DNA of 64,000 bases from Allodiplogaster sudhausi. Its lineage: Eukaryota > Nematoda > Chromadorea > Rhabditida > Diplogasteridae. The notes beneath the pieces were generated by a model. It was not told the origin of the DNA, searched no databases, and saw only the letters and a list, made by a program, of their open reading frames with translations. A program made the translations under genes and the position numbers. This document shows, piece by piece, positions 37,800 through 50,600 of the stretch. Position 1 is the stretch's first letter. Every line of letters starts with the position of its first letter. The DNA is taken from assembly GCA_945643635.1 (NCBI GenBank), contig CALZFC010000298.1:751001-815000 (forward strand). Direction: 5' to 3'.

Positions 37800-39185
37800 A
37801 TGCAGCGGTACGAGCGGATGGACAAAATTGGCGAAGGTTTGCTCTTTATTTTTAATCAACTGATTTTTCCTCCTCCCAATCTGTTTGAACGTATTAGTAC
37901 TCTAATCTCGTTATTTTCTCTTTTGTTATTATATTTTTTCAGGCACTTATGGCACGGTGTATAAAGCACGCGACACACACACGCAAGAAGTGGTCGCTCT
38001 CAAGAGGGTTCGCCTGGACGACGACGATGAGGTAGCTGGCTCTCTCACGAATTGCTGGGCATTGTTATGACATCATTGTGAGTACGCTCTTTCGCTTGCT
38101 AATCCGGGCGACATTTCGATATTTGGTTACTGGCTGTTTCATGTTGGGAAGAAACGAGTGATATAAAGGATGAAAAGTGTGTTAGTTGCAGCTTGTTCCC
38201 TTCTAAGACAAGAAGATAATTCTTCCAGGGCGTGCCCAGCTCGGCCCTCCGCGAGATCTGCATCCTCCGTGAGTTACGACATCCGAATGTCGTCCGCCTC
38301 TTGGATGTCGTCCATGCCGATGCTCGCCTCACTCTCGTCTTTGAGTACTGTGACCAGGTCAGCTCTTCGATTCAGGCTTTTGGATTTATCATTCAGTAGT
38401 TCGTTCTGTGGAAGTCGAGTAAATATTCTCGCTATCAAATAAAAATGAACACTTTTAAACTAGCTATTTCACTATTACTTAATTGAAGGATCTGAAGAAG
38501 TTCTTCGACTCGCTGAACGGTCATGCCATTGACCAACATGTATGTTAACCTTCTTTTCATTTTCTATCACTAAGTGAAGGGTTCTGGGCCTTAGGCCTGC
38601 GGGGTTTACAGCGCTGTCATGGGTCAGACCTATGTACTGGCCTCGTTATGTTTTCCTTGAATTGGTGAAAGGTTTAATTAGGTTCATATTAAACTTAAGC
38701 ATTTGTTTATTCTTGTGCTTAAAATTTATTTTTGTGGAGATGAAATAGCCTGGCTGCAGACGGTGCGTTCCCTGATGCAGCAACTGCTGCTCGGCATCGA
38801 CTTCTGCCACGCCAACAACGTCCTCCATCGCGATCTCAAGCCGCAGAATCTCCTGGTCACGAATGGCCAGCTCAAACTGGCTGACTTTGGCCTCGCTCGT
38901 GCATTTGGCATTCCGGTGCGCTGCTACAGCGCAGAGGTACGGTATGGTTGGTGATGCAAGCTAAGTCGTTATTAAAAGAAGCGAGTACGGACGAGTGGCG
39001 TACTCTTGTCTAACTTTTCATTTTAAACTATACAGATAGGAATATAACGCAATGATGATTCGGTGCTTCGGATTAGGTGGTAACGCTGTGGTATCGACCA
39101 CCTGATGTCCTCTTCGGAGCCAAACTCTATAACACATCCATTGACATGTGGTCTGCCGGGTGCATCTTTGCAGGCTAGCAGATAG

Positions 39186-39228
<43 letters not shown>

Positions 39229-39914
39229 CAGTATTTACTTATATCATATTCTTTGCCTTTTCCTCCTTCACTATTGTCCTGTTCTCTCTCTCCTCTCCAC
39301 TCTCTCTCTTTCTCTCTCTCTCTCTCCCTTTCAACATCCTCTGCAGAGATGTCAAATGGTGGCAAACCCCTATTCACGGGTGCGGATGTAGAAGACCAGC
39401 TGAAGAAGATCTTCAAGCTGCTCGGAACTCCTTCTGACGACAGCTGGCCGGGCGTGTCTCAGCTTCCAGACTTCAAGCCACTTCCCGTCTACCAGCCAGT
39501 ATTCACTCTTGCTCAGGTGTGCTGCAGAAGGAGATTACAGTAACTCGAGCAGTTCAATAGAACGAGTTGTTGGATAGCTAGAATATGTGATATCTTACTT
39601 CTTTTTTCAAAATATTTGTTGAGTAAGTAATTCGCTCCCTAAAAAAATGGCCAAACGTTTCATTCCTGTTGTGCAAAACTCAGTGTTATATGATGACAGT
39701 GAAGGTCAGTTTAAAGGGTGATATTTTCAGGTAGTGCCCAACTTGAACGCGCGTGGATGTGATCTACTTCAGGTATGGTATCAATTTTCGAGATTTATAA
39801 AGCAAAATAAGAAGCTGATTCTTACAGCGCCTTCTAGTCTGCAACCCCTCCGGCCGCGCAGACTCAACTGCTGCCCTCTCTCACGCTTACTTTGACGACG
39901 TTTCCAGTGACTGA
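37800..39914 (+). CDS. cdk5: Cyclin-dependent kinase 5, copy C
   Basis: Nine exons as in copy A, ending with TGA at 39912-39914. No coding change from copies A or B was seen. All kinase motifs ([32 protein letters not shown]) and the GC donor of intron 6 are present. It is the copy nearest unique DNA, where the 3' flank keeps the 723 bp lost in A and B. Confidence 0.94.
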
Positions 39915-42252
39915 CAATCAGGAAAAGGGCTGGGCAATTAAAACGGAAGACCACGTTCAGCATTGTCGAGGACAGAGATTTCCAGGAACAATCAGAGATT
40001 TGTACATTAGTTATGAAGGTATTGCCTGCATACTACATTTTTCTAGGTGTTTTTTTTTGTGTTTTTCTTGTTAATTTGCACTTCTTTACCAGTGCTACTA
40101 ATGCTTACTAAAACAAATTATAATCACAATTTTGTGATGTCCGTTTTAATACTTCTTTCACACGATCACTGGTGCTTCCTTGCGCTGTCAAGGCCAACCT
40201 CTTGTTCTTGAAGCTTCACTTCACATTCCGCAATTCCTTCGCGTTTTTTGGTCATCTTGCGATCTCATGGTCTGCTTTCAGGCATTCCAATTTTGTCTCT
40301 TTATTATGATCTTTTTTATCCCTGTGTGAATATATTATGATATTTTCAGTTTGTTATCAAGTAACTGATTTATCTGCTTAACCTCTAACAGAGAACTTTC
40401 ATGTTGATCTAGTCAAATTAATTCTTTCACAAATCTCTAGGTTCTCGTTAATGTATGCAATTTGTTACGAGATAATGATTCGGCCAATGAATGCTTTCTG
40501 TGAGCTGGCGAGAGTGGGAAATTCCACTAACTGTAAACGAGTTGCAGACAAAAATCATAGGCTACAAGCAGAAACCATTAGTAATTACTTCATAGGTCAA
40601 TGTGAAAGTGGGAATGGATAGAGAGGAAGAAGACAGAACGGGAGGCGGAAGAGAGCGAAATGAAGGGAGACTGAACGGGAATAGGAGAAAAGGCAGGAAC
40701 TAGAGAATGGTAGTAGATTAAGGGAAGCAGTTGGTGCCATGCGACTTCGCTATTCTCATCAGGCAGCGACGGAAGGAAGAGAATGAGAGGAGAGAGAGAG
40801 AGATCGAGAGATAGATAGAGAGAGAGAGGGCTGAAAGGATAAGAATGGTTGAGGGGAGTTGATATGAGCCAAGGCGCATGAACTGAGTGATCAGGTATGA
40901 AGTCAGTCCCCCTTCCAGCTGTCTTCTCCTCTCGCGGCCGAACCGAGACGACTGTTGCCTCTCCGCTTCCGAGGTTCATTGTAACAAACTAGAAGGAAAA
41001 AAGAAGAAAAAGAGAGGAAGCAAGATAGCAAAGCATGGATAGAGAGAGAGAGAGATACTTAAAAAGAAAAGGGAGAGAATAATAATACGAAATGGAAAGA
41101 AGACAATCCTATGCAATTGTACCATCTTTTACGTTCTCTGCCAGTGTTAATAATGGATTCTTCTAATTCCTCCCGCGGTTCCATTCCTCTCTGACGTCAG
41201 CGGCACGGCTTTGAGATCTCTCTCACTTGGAAATAAGAGCGGTTGTCATCTACCTTCAGAGAATGTAGAGTGAACATGCTTCAACTGCCACATCTTCTTT
41301 TTATATTTGCTTCTTTTCCTCATATCTCTGCATCTCTAGCTCCTCTCTCACTCTCTCCTTCCTCTTGTTTGCTGAAAAGTTCTACTGCTGATTGTGATGA
41401 GAGAACTCTCGGCCCTGGGAGCCTACTCTTAAACGACGACAGAGACCAGCCGTACTTTAACCATTCCTCCCCTTCCCCCATCGATTAACTGAGCTGTCCC
41501 CTTGGACTTCGGTCACCGGCCCAGACTGCCCGTTCTCTCGTCCTTCTCATGTCAAAAGGGCATAGAACATTCCTTTTCACAACGTTGATCAGCCTCTTTA
41601 TTCATCAGATGGCCCACTTCAGCATTCATAATCCTATTCACAAAATACTCGTATGCCTACATCCCTAATTCTACCCTATTCCTCAGGATGAAATTCTCCC
41701 AAAATTCGATGTGCCTCTCCAACGAACAGTTTACTTTCTAATCGCCTTTATAGTCAATCACCAACTTCCGACTTCATCTTTTCCAAACAAATTCCTTCAT
41801 AAGAGACACTAGATCCAAGAGTGGGCTCATCAACAATCACGTGTGCCAATTCACTACCCTAGATTATACTGCCTGTCCTCGGCCAGAACATTGCACACCA
41901 AACACTGCACTAGAAGGGGAAACATTCCAAGACTCGGGATAATCATGCATGGGAGAGAAGCACAGCACACTACGCGAGGGGAAATGCTCACTCGGGAGTT
42001 GACTCAGGCAAAGGAATTCGAAGAGGCCTATAACGGGAGGGCAATCTCACATATGCAATGAGAGTGGTGTGCAATGGAGCCAGAGGACTAAGACAGTAAA
42101 GCAAAAAAACATTGTTGCTACAATCATACAATCAACCGAGAGAGAGAGAGAGAAAGAGGCCTGCCGCATATTTCAAGAGATGAGAGATTGATTGTGGGAG
42201 AAAAGACAAGTGAGGGAATGAGGGGGGGGGGGAGTTGAGATGGGTACCCAGC
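39915..42252. other. Intergenic stretch between CDK5 and ANT (copy C)
   Basis: No confident gene. It includes the 723 bp (40890-41612) that are absent from A and B. A possible exon-like open stretch on the - strand starts at 40979 (MNLGSGEATV), but it has no supporting partner exons. CDK5 and ANT converge on this region. Confidence 0.55.
40890..41612. other. 723-bp segment present only in copy C
   Basis: Removed in copies A and B and replaced there by an 8-bp filler. It has no inverted ends or target duplication, so it does not look like a transposon inserted into C. It contains a short GA tract (41040-41055). Confidence 0.85.
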
Positions 42253-43832
42253 TTAGAGGAACTTCTGGATCTCGTCGTAGATGGCCAGGACGAGGGCACC
42301 TCCGGTGCCACGGAAGACGTTGGAGAGGGCGCCCTTGAACATGGCGGACATTCCCTCGTTGGCGATGATCTTCCTCGCGCAGTCCAGGGTGTTCTTGTAC
42401 AGCACGTCCTTGCGGCCGGACTGCATCATCATGCGACGACGGACCGTGTCCCACGGGTACGACAGGATGCCAGAGCCAACCGTCACAACCTACAAGTCTT
42501 CTCTATGCACAATCTCATACTTTCAGATGACAATATGTACCTCATAACACATCCCGAGAGCAGAATACACCTATTTAAAGTTTTTTTTTTCTTTCATCCT
42601 GATATCGAGAGAACAATGCAGTTGATTTCCAATGAGCAAATGGTTCCTCATGAAAAACAGGTGGACGCCCAATGTAAGAGGCAGATGGGTCTCGACAAGA
42701 CTTGGTGAAATCAATATTCCCGATTCCAACGTGCTATGCCCCAATCAACCAACAAAATGGGGTATATAAGGATGTGGCTTGGAAATAATCGAAGCACAAA
42801 GAACGATAAGAACAATCAACAAACCTGAGCAATTCCCCAGGCGGCGAAGAAGTTGAGCTTCTTGTCGGAAGCGAAGACCATCTTGGCCGTGTCGAACATG
42901 CCGAAGTACGCGGCACGGTAGATGATGATTCCCTGGACGGAGACGAAGAAGCCGCGGTAAAGACCAATCGGTCCATCAGACTTGGCAATCTTCACAAGGC
43001 AGTCAGCGAGACCCTGTAAAGTTTGATACATGTTGAAAGAGTCAACTCCTTGTACTTTCGAACAGAACGGCGACCCAACAAAAGGATATTAAAGATCATT
43101 GATTTTCGCACCTTGAACTCGCGGTCACCGGCCTTGCCGACATCGGCGGCAAGACGGGTACGCGCAAAGTCAAGCGGGTAGACGAAGCAGAGGGAGGTGG
43201 CACCGGCCGCACCACCGGAGGCGAGGTTGCCGGCAAAGAACTTCCAGAAGTCCTTCTTCTTGTCAAGACCCTCGAGGAAGATCTTCTTGTAGGTGTCCTT
43301 GAAGGCGAAGTTCAGCGCCTGGGTCGGGAAGTAGCGGATGACGTTGGCGAGGTTACCGCGCCAGAGAGCAGCGAAACCCTGCTCCTTCGGCACGCGGACG
43401 AGGACATCGATGATACCCTTGTAGCGCTTGTCCTTCGCGATGGTCGTCGACGCATCTTGCACCTAAGTGATATGCTTTAATTTCATTCCAATAACTTACA
43501 ACAACATCAAAGCAAGGAGAATACGCCAAATGGGCTTTAAAGTGCGTGTCCTTCGCCTTGTTCTTCGCATCTTGCACCTGAGAAGCCATTCTTTAACTTC
43601 ATTCCAGAAGCTCGCTACTACTATAACAACATCGCTTATTAAATCAAATCGACAAACGGAGTGCGCCAAACAGAATGTAAAAAGCGCCACGAAAATGTGA
43701 GTAAATGGCTACCTGAAGGAGGAGCTTGACACGCTCGATGGGAGCGACTGCAGTCTTCGAGATGGCAGCAGCCGTGCCACCCGTGGCCAGGTCGATGAAG
43801 AACTTCTTCGTGTCGAAACCCTTGTCGGCCAT
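42253..43832 (-). CDS. ant: ADP/ATP translocase (mitochondrial carrier)
   Basis: Exchanges ADP and ATP across the mitochondrial inner membrane. Four phase-0 exons: 43832-43713, 43462-43112, 43013-42825 and 42489-42253. They total 897 nt, giving 298 aa, the normal ANT length. Visible motifs are three mitochondrial-carrier repeats with P-x-[D/E]-x-x-[K/R] (PIERVK, PLDFAR, PWDTVR) and the ANT signature RRRMMM. The ATG is two bases after a TTTCACAG acceptor, so a spliced-leader site is likely. This is the only complete copy; its last 121 bp were duplicated at the two array junctions. Intron 1 holds a partially duplicated exon (43500-43577). Confidence 0.96.
43500..43577 (-). other. Possible in-frame cassette exon in ANT intron 1
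   Basis: A 78-bp segment bounded by a TTCTCAG acceptor and a GTAAGT donor. It opens [10 protein letters not shown], imitating the true exon 2 start [11 protein letters not shown]. It is part of an imperfect ~115-bp tandem duplication (about 43430-43545 and 43546-43685). Inclusion would add 26 residues without shifting the frame. Use in mRNA is unproven. Confidence 0.45.
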
Positions 43833-44662
43833 GTCTGTGAAAAAGCCCCTTTTCAACAAATTCAGTGCAAGAGGAGTCAATAGGATGAAACGATCGCAAC
43901 ATTCAGATTTAACGGAGCTAATTCTTTTTCTAACTCATTCGTCTTTTGCCTGACAAAAAATCAACGACATTTTACGAGATTGACAACCAGTAACGTGAAA
44001 AATTGACTTCCCAGCAAAGAGAACTTCTTCGAAGTAAGTCTAACAATTCCTCTACCCTCACGGCTACTGGATATCCCAAAATCCCGAAACTCCTCCCACC
44101 AAAAACACACACTCACCTTCTCTTGCTGCAGGCGAGCGATGAAGTAAAGAACCAGAATCCGACCGTTTCGCCTTCAATTTGCCAAACCATTCCGACCACG
44201 CCTCCAGCGTATACTCTTAGCACGAAAAGTCATACATATTTGAAAACATTGTAGTGCGGGAAATCTTTTCTTAATTTTTGCCCAACGAAAAGCGTACCAT
44301 TGTGATGTAATGATTACTGCGAATTCCATACTGTTTCGAGCTTGTTTATTATATAAACTGATTTCTCCGTTTTGAAGTTCTTTAGTTATTATAAGATATT
44401 TTCCTATTTTTAAGCGATAGATAGCTTTTCTTTCAGGAATTACCGTATTTTCCCCCCTCCTAGTCATATTTAGGCAATGCTTTCGATCTATTAAATGTGG
44501 AACTCTATCCTGCTTGTCTTATTTGAACTGAATGATCCGTTATTGCTGTATGCATACCTTGCTGTAGTGTGTTTAGTAATATGATAACCAGTTCCGCTTA
44601 AGGTAATAAGGAGCTAGCAGCAGTTCTCTGGCTACGTGCTCTGAACGAGAAGACGAGAAGCG
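43833..44662. promoter_or_regulatory. Divergent ANT/ABCF2 intergenic region
   Basis: 830 bp between two start codons facing apart. Promoter function for both genes is inferred from position only. No other gene was recognised. Confidence 0.5.
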
Positions 44663-47600
44663 ATGCCGTCCGATGCGAAGAAAGCCCGTGACGCCGCGAA
44701 GAAGGCTGCGACCAAGAATAGAGGCAAGGCCCGAGACACCAAGCGTGTGGAGGATGAGGTAGCACTTTCATTCATTTTCATTTTTCTACCTCGGGTTATT
44801 TATCTTATTTTTACTTTAATACATCAGCCATTCTTGAAGTGCACGGATTGGCGCTTTAAACAGCTCATGAGAAATTCATGAACTCCAATTGTATTCTATG
44901 TAAATATGTTCCCCAAGTTACGTGCTTGCGCCGTAACAGAAGGTTAATCAGGTAACAAATCGCTCTCTAAAGGTCGACGGCAGCGGCACTCCTCTGCGGC
45001 AGCAGAGCCCGGAGCGACATGAGAATGGATCTTCCAATGGAACAACCAACGGTGGACCAAGAAGTGGTCAGCTATTTATAAGTTGCCTTTTATATGTGAA
45101 CACATCGAGGAACTAATGGTAATTGAACCTCCCGAATTATATGATTTGCTGTCCCTTTCATTATTTGTTGCATATTCTGTTCCTGCTCTTCAATGAACCT
45201 TTTCTTTTCTACAGAAGAAGTGATCGACCACGCGGCCGAGCTGCTTGCCCGTATCGAATTGGAGAATGCTCAGGCTCGTTCTGTCGCCGGCTCTCTCACT
45301 TCTCACAAGCATGCGAAGGATCTTAAGGTTCGTTTTGGAGAGACCAAAGGTCAAATCGCACCATGCAACAGGTAATTTTTTCTTTCATGGAACCATTGAA
45401 TAGGTTCAATAAAACCGTCAGTAATATTTGTAAAGGGTGCATTATTTCCAGTGCTGAATAAGGTCGATGCATGCGCCATATTCAACCCCCCGGCCTGCAC
45501 AGAACGTGTTGAACCAGTCCCCGGAGGAAAAATTTTTGCATGAAAACGACGTTCCCCCCAGTAAATGTGATTTTTGGGCTTTGTACCCGCCAGGCTTGGA
45601 GTCGTGCATTTGTACCTTGTTCAGCCCTGGGTATTCCTAATATTACGTTAACTCTTAAAGAAAAGAAGATAAGTACATTACCTGTAGATCGAGGCCCTCA
45701 CCGTGACATTCTACGGTCGCGAGATTGTAACGGACACGAAGCTCGAGATCAACATGGGACGTCGCTACGGTCTTCTCGGCCTGAATGGATCCGGTTCGTT
45801 TTCTATTCGATAATTTTTTCTTTCATTTTTTTTATGTAGGAAATATATTTATTTTAACGATAAGTTAGAGAGGTAAATAATAAGTATCCTGGTCAGGGAA
45901 GTCCACTCTTCTGCAAGCCCTGTACAACCGTGAGATGCCCATCCCAGACCACATCGACATGTACATGGTCTCCCGTGAGATGTCTGCCAGCAACATGAGC
46001 GCCCTCCAAGTCAGAAACACTGGAGTCTTCATTGATAGACAGGGAAAAGGGGTCTCACAAAAGTGGATGGGTAAGACCTCCGAAGGCCTCAAAAAGGGTG
46101 GGTAAGGAAAAAAAATTTTTTTCGAAAAAAGATAGAGTGGGTAAACAACACATTCGAATTTTCGTGTCTCAAAAATTGCGTGGGTTGTCCTGTTCGGACC
46201 CCCCCCCCTTTTCTTACCCTGTTGACAGAACAATAAAATTGTCGCTGACAAAAAAAAGTGATGGAATTAAACATTTTCACCAAAATTGAATGTTCTTTTT
46301 GAATGCAGGCAGTCATCGAAGTGGACGAGGAGCGAAAAGAGCTGGAAAAGCTTGCAGAAGAACTCGCCAGCTGTCCTGATGATGGCCAGTTTCTTTCTCT
46401 TTTCCTTTTTTGAATACAATCTATTTTGTGACAGTACTTTTTAATGCCGAATAAATTGAATAACGTCTTTTTTGAAGAGAGTCAAGAGAAGCTCTTGGAC
46501 GTGTACGAGCGACTGGATGATATGGACGCAGACAAGGCTGAGATGAAGGCGGCCTTCATCCTGCACGGCCTCGGTTTCACCAAAACAATGCAGATGAAGG
46601 CCTGTAAAGACTTCTCTGGTCAGTTTTATTAGAAAGAATATGACGTTTAGGTACTATTGCACTATTCCCACCCCAGATTTGGATTTTTTTTTGAACTATT
46701 TTTTTAAAGCTGAAATTCACCTTTTTTTCGCATGGGGAAAACGAATATCATATCAGGGGAAAAGGGGGGTCCGAACCGGACTACCCACGCAATTTTTGAG
46801 ACTCGAAAATTCATATTTTTTACTTACCCACCCTATTTTTTTCGAAAAATTAAATTTTTGGCTTACCCACCCTTATTTCAGGCCTTCGGAGGTCTTATGC
46901 ACCCACTTTTGTGAGACACTTGGACCACCCCCCAATCACCCTCGCAAAGTGAGTAGGAAAGATGTGGGCGTTGTAAAACATGCATCCTATGTCCCTAAAG
47001 ATGCCTGAGTTACCGTGAAAATAACGTAATGTTAAGAAATGGATATGATATTCGTATTCCCGGATCGAAAGCCCCCGCGGGATGAATTTCAGCGAAAAGA
47101 AAACATTAAAAAAAGAAAGTTTGACCTCTGGGGTTGGGATAGTACAATAGTAATGACGTTTAGAAAGAAGAAGTTACAATTGTGCGAGCATATTTAGGAG
47201 GGTGGCGGATGCGAATTGCACTTGCTCGCGCCCTTTACCTGAAACCTTCTCTGCTCATCCTGGACGAGCCGACTAACCATCTCGATCTTGAAGCTTGTGT
47301 CTGGCTTGAAGAGGAACTCAAACAGTACAAGCGAGCTCTCGTTGTTGTTTCCCACTCACAGGTCAGTGATGTAGTGAGTCTTGGGACACTTTAAACATTG
47401 TTGGAATGAGTTGTGGAGCGAATAATAATAATATACTAGCTTTGTTAAAAGGATTTGCTTTGATTGAAAAAAAAATATTTCATTTCAGGATTTCCTGAAC
47501 GGAGTTTGCACGAACGTCATCCATCTGTTTCAGAAGAAGCTCGTCTACTATGGAGTTTGCATTTTATTTTTATAAGTAATTTTTAATACTGTCAAATGAA

Positions 47601-50600
47601 CAATATGATCATATCGAAGACTTACAAAGAAATGAATTATATTAAATCAATTAATATTTTTAGGGTAACTACGATACATTCATAAAGACACGTCTCGAGT
47701 TAATGGAAAGCCAGCAGAAGAGGTTATTGTTTTATTGATATTTGAGGCACTAAATAAAATTGGTCTGTGAATATATAAAGAATATAAATTGCAGATACAA
47801 TTGGGAGCAGAACCAGATCCAGCACATGAAGGACTACGTGGCACGGTTCGGTCACGGAAGTGCCAAGCTGGCCAGACAAGCGCAGTCCAAGGAAAAGACC
47901 ATGGCCAAGATGATTGCGGGAGGGCTGACGGAGAAGGCTGTCAACGAGACGGTCAGTCTGTGGGGAGTAGCTGCTGCTGGGTTCATGCCATCTTGCAACT
48001 AGGAAAGCTTCATGCCATCTTGCGACTAAGAAAGGTCCATGCCATCCTGCAGGTACAAATAAGTCATTATCACCCGATTTCGAATCATGCTGATTATAGC
48101 TAATAAAGCATTAGAAAGTGAGAGATGGCGATGGATTTCAGGTGAAGCAGTTCTACTTCTTCGATGCTGGCCACGTCCCTCCCCCAGTCATCATGGTGCA
48201 GCACGTCTCTTTCCGATACAACGAGAAAACGGTTGGATACCTTTCTTCATTCGAGATGGAAATACTATTTTAACGATATTTTAAGGTTAGTAATACTTTC
48301 TAGCCATGGATCTACAAAGACCTCGACTTCGGAATCGACCTGGACACTCGGATCGCGTTGGTCGGACCGAACGGAGCGGGGAAGTCGACCATGCTGAAGC
48401 TGCTCTGTGCAGATGTCATGCCCACTGATGGACTCATCCGAAGACACTCTCACTGCAAGATTGGCAGATATCATCAGGTATGGAGGGGACAAGGGGAGTG
48501 GAGATCTAGAGAAGGAGTCATGGTCAGGGCAGAGAAAATGAGACACAAAGGGTACAGTGAAATAAAGTAGACACAAATCGCCAGGGTTATGAGACATGGA
48601 ACATACGAGTACAGGAGAAATGAAAGCAGCAGACGTGATATTATGATTTGCATACTTGTGTCTGTTGAACTGATTGCCATTGAAATGTTGTTAAATTGTA
48701 ATTCTAGCTGCATCTTGAGTTACTTTGCCTTCGTGTATTGTACTTGTAAGTGCATGCAAGTTGATGATGTAAAATGAGCTTCACTTCGAGTGTATTTTCC
48801 TACTTTTGCAACCACCGAAGGCGATTGGTCCCCTTGTCCAGCGCTCAGCTTCGCTCAGGCGAACAGGTTATGATTTTAAATTGTTTCGTTTGTGTTATAT
48901 GAGAAATGCCAATTCAGAGAATAAAATATGTCTAAAAGTGTAAGATAATGATTTCTCATCAGGCGGGATGAGCGAATCGGTGTCAGATGGCACTCAGAAG
49001 CAGCGAGGAGGCAAGAAGAGGAAGAGAAGAGAGGAAACCGAGAGGGTAGAGACGGACAGGAATGAAGAGACCGACGAAGATGAAAGGCATCATAGAAAGC
49101 ATGGTTAGCATTGAGGTTGATAATGAGAGAAAATATGGGTAGCTTATAGATATGGTTATTTCGTGCAATTTGTCAAAATATATTTAGGAAAAGGAATGTA
49201 ATTGTAAGATCGTAGAGGCCCCCCTCTCCGTCTCCATTAACAAGAAGTGTGACAGAAGAAGACTCGAGAGCGGGGACGCCGGTCGAGAACGACTTGGAGA
49301 GCACGCGAGAGGAGACGAGAAGCGACGATGGAAGGGGTGCTGCAGGCATCTCCGAGCAGGCCGGCAGCGACGAGTCCATCGGGTCCCCCGTTCGCACCGC
49401 CATCTTGCTCCCGTCCTTTGGTCAAGGACTTTTCAATCCTTTGCTTACCGCCTTACTATTCATTAAAGATATTGATTTTTCCCTCTTTTCAGAGTCGATC
49501 CAAGAGAGCCTACGGAAAGAGATGACTGCCAGGAGCATGCCAAGCACCCGGCGGTCATCCGCGACTATTCTGCGATTCCAGGTTGGCGCAGGAAGATTCT
49601 GGTGCCATTTGGGTACGGTAAGTGGGTTGTATTTGGAATAGGAGGAATGTTGAGGAGCTCGACACGAACCCGGAGGTCGCTCGAGTCATGCTGGTCATCT
49701 GTAACATCTCCGAACGAGTGCTCAACTTCAAGATCAAGTGCGGAGTGGACAGCCAGATATCGGTTGGTCGAAAATACGCCAAGTATAGGATGCTGTAATT
49801 GGTTGCAAAGAGTGCGGCGCTGTGCCCATTCAACGGTATGATGAGAGAAAAAGGCCGAGCTTTAGTGGAATGCACACGTGCAGTTTCACGATGACTAGAC
49901 CGCGATCCTGACCGTTTCTCTTTTTCTTTTTAAATCTCTATTTCAATTGAAAATGGTTTAGTATAAATAGTAAATAATATTTCCTAGTTAGATGATGAAG
50001 AAAGATTGCACAGGCGATTCCCTCTGGCGCTGGGGACGTAGAGCCACGCGGGCAGTGCCGCATCCTCCTGACCTGGCATCGACAGCCGGAGGCCGTTTCC
50101 TGGCTGCACGTCGCCAGCCCCAAGATGCTCCTCGTCACCAAGTTCAAGGTCTGCTATGACTATGAATGTGCTCTCTTGCAAGATGGAATTAGATGAGAAA
50201 CCGCTTTCTCTACTCCCTATCATTTGCTCTTCGTCTAAAGGTCTTCTTCCCTTCAGGACTCTGGCTCCGCCTCGACGCAGACTCGTCTGCTGGGGAAGCT
50301 GAACTCTAAGAAGAAGTGCACAGCTGAGAAACCGCCAGAGGAGCAGTTGCTGCTCGACGCAGACAGGGACGAGTCTTCGTTAGTGGGAAAGAAGAAAGCT
50401 TAGCCCCATCCTGCCAATTACTACAAGCTCCGCCAGGGGTGGCCGGGGCCAGATATTTTCGGCCCCCGGCCACCCCTGACAAGGGAAGTCTATCGGTGGG
50501 GTCCGGCAAACCTCAACATATTATACATCATTCGAAAGTTCTCAATGAGCTGGTAGCGTTTTTGATTTTCTAGCTGCTAAAGAAATTCATTTTCGCCGAA

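Larger units (their letters stand above)
25529..42373. repeat. Tandem unit copy C (complete, next to unique DNA)
   Basis: The third unit, about 16,845 bp. It is longer than B because it keeps 723 bp (40890-41612) that A and B lack. It continues without a break into the intact translocase gene, so its right edge is the ancestral arrangement. Like B it carries the hAT element in rad9 and the left SWEET fragment. Private differences include one base in rad9 intron 10 (about 34329), a 2-bp deletion near 35907 and substitutions near 36134 and 36815. Confidence 0.97.

Noticed and set aside
40600..40979. Possible gene starting MNLGSGEATV on the - strand in copy C
   Set aside because: The open frame soon enters GA-repeat and AT-rich sequence, has no convincing partner exons, and its start is deleted in A and B.
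44174..44467. 97-codon open frame on the - strand between ANT and ABCF2
   Set aside because: No splice partners, domain or codon pattern like the neighbouring genes; it lies in the likely promoter region.
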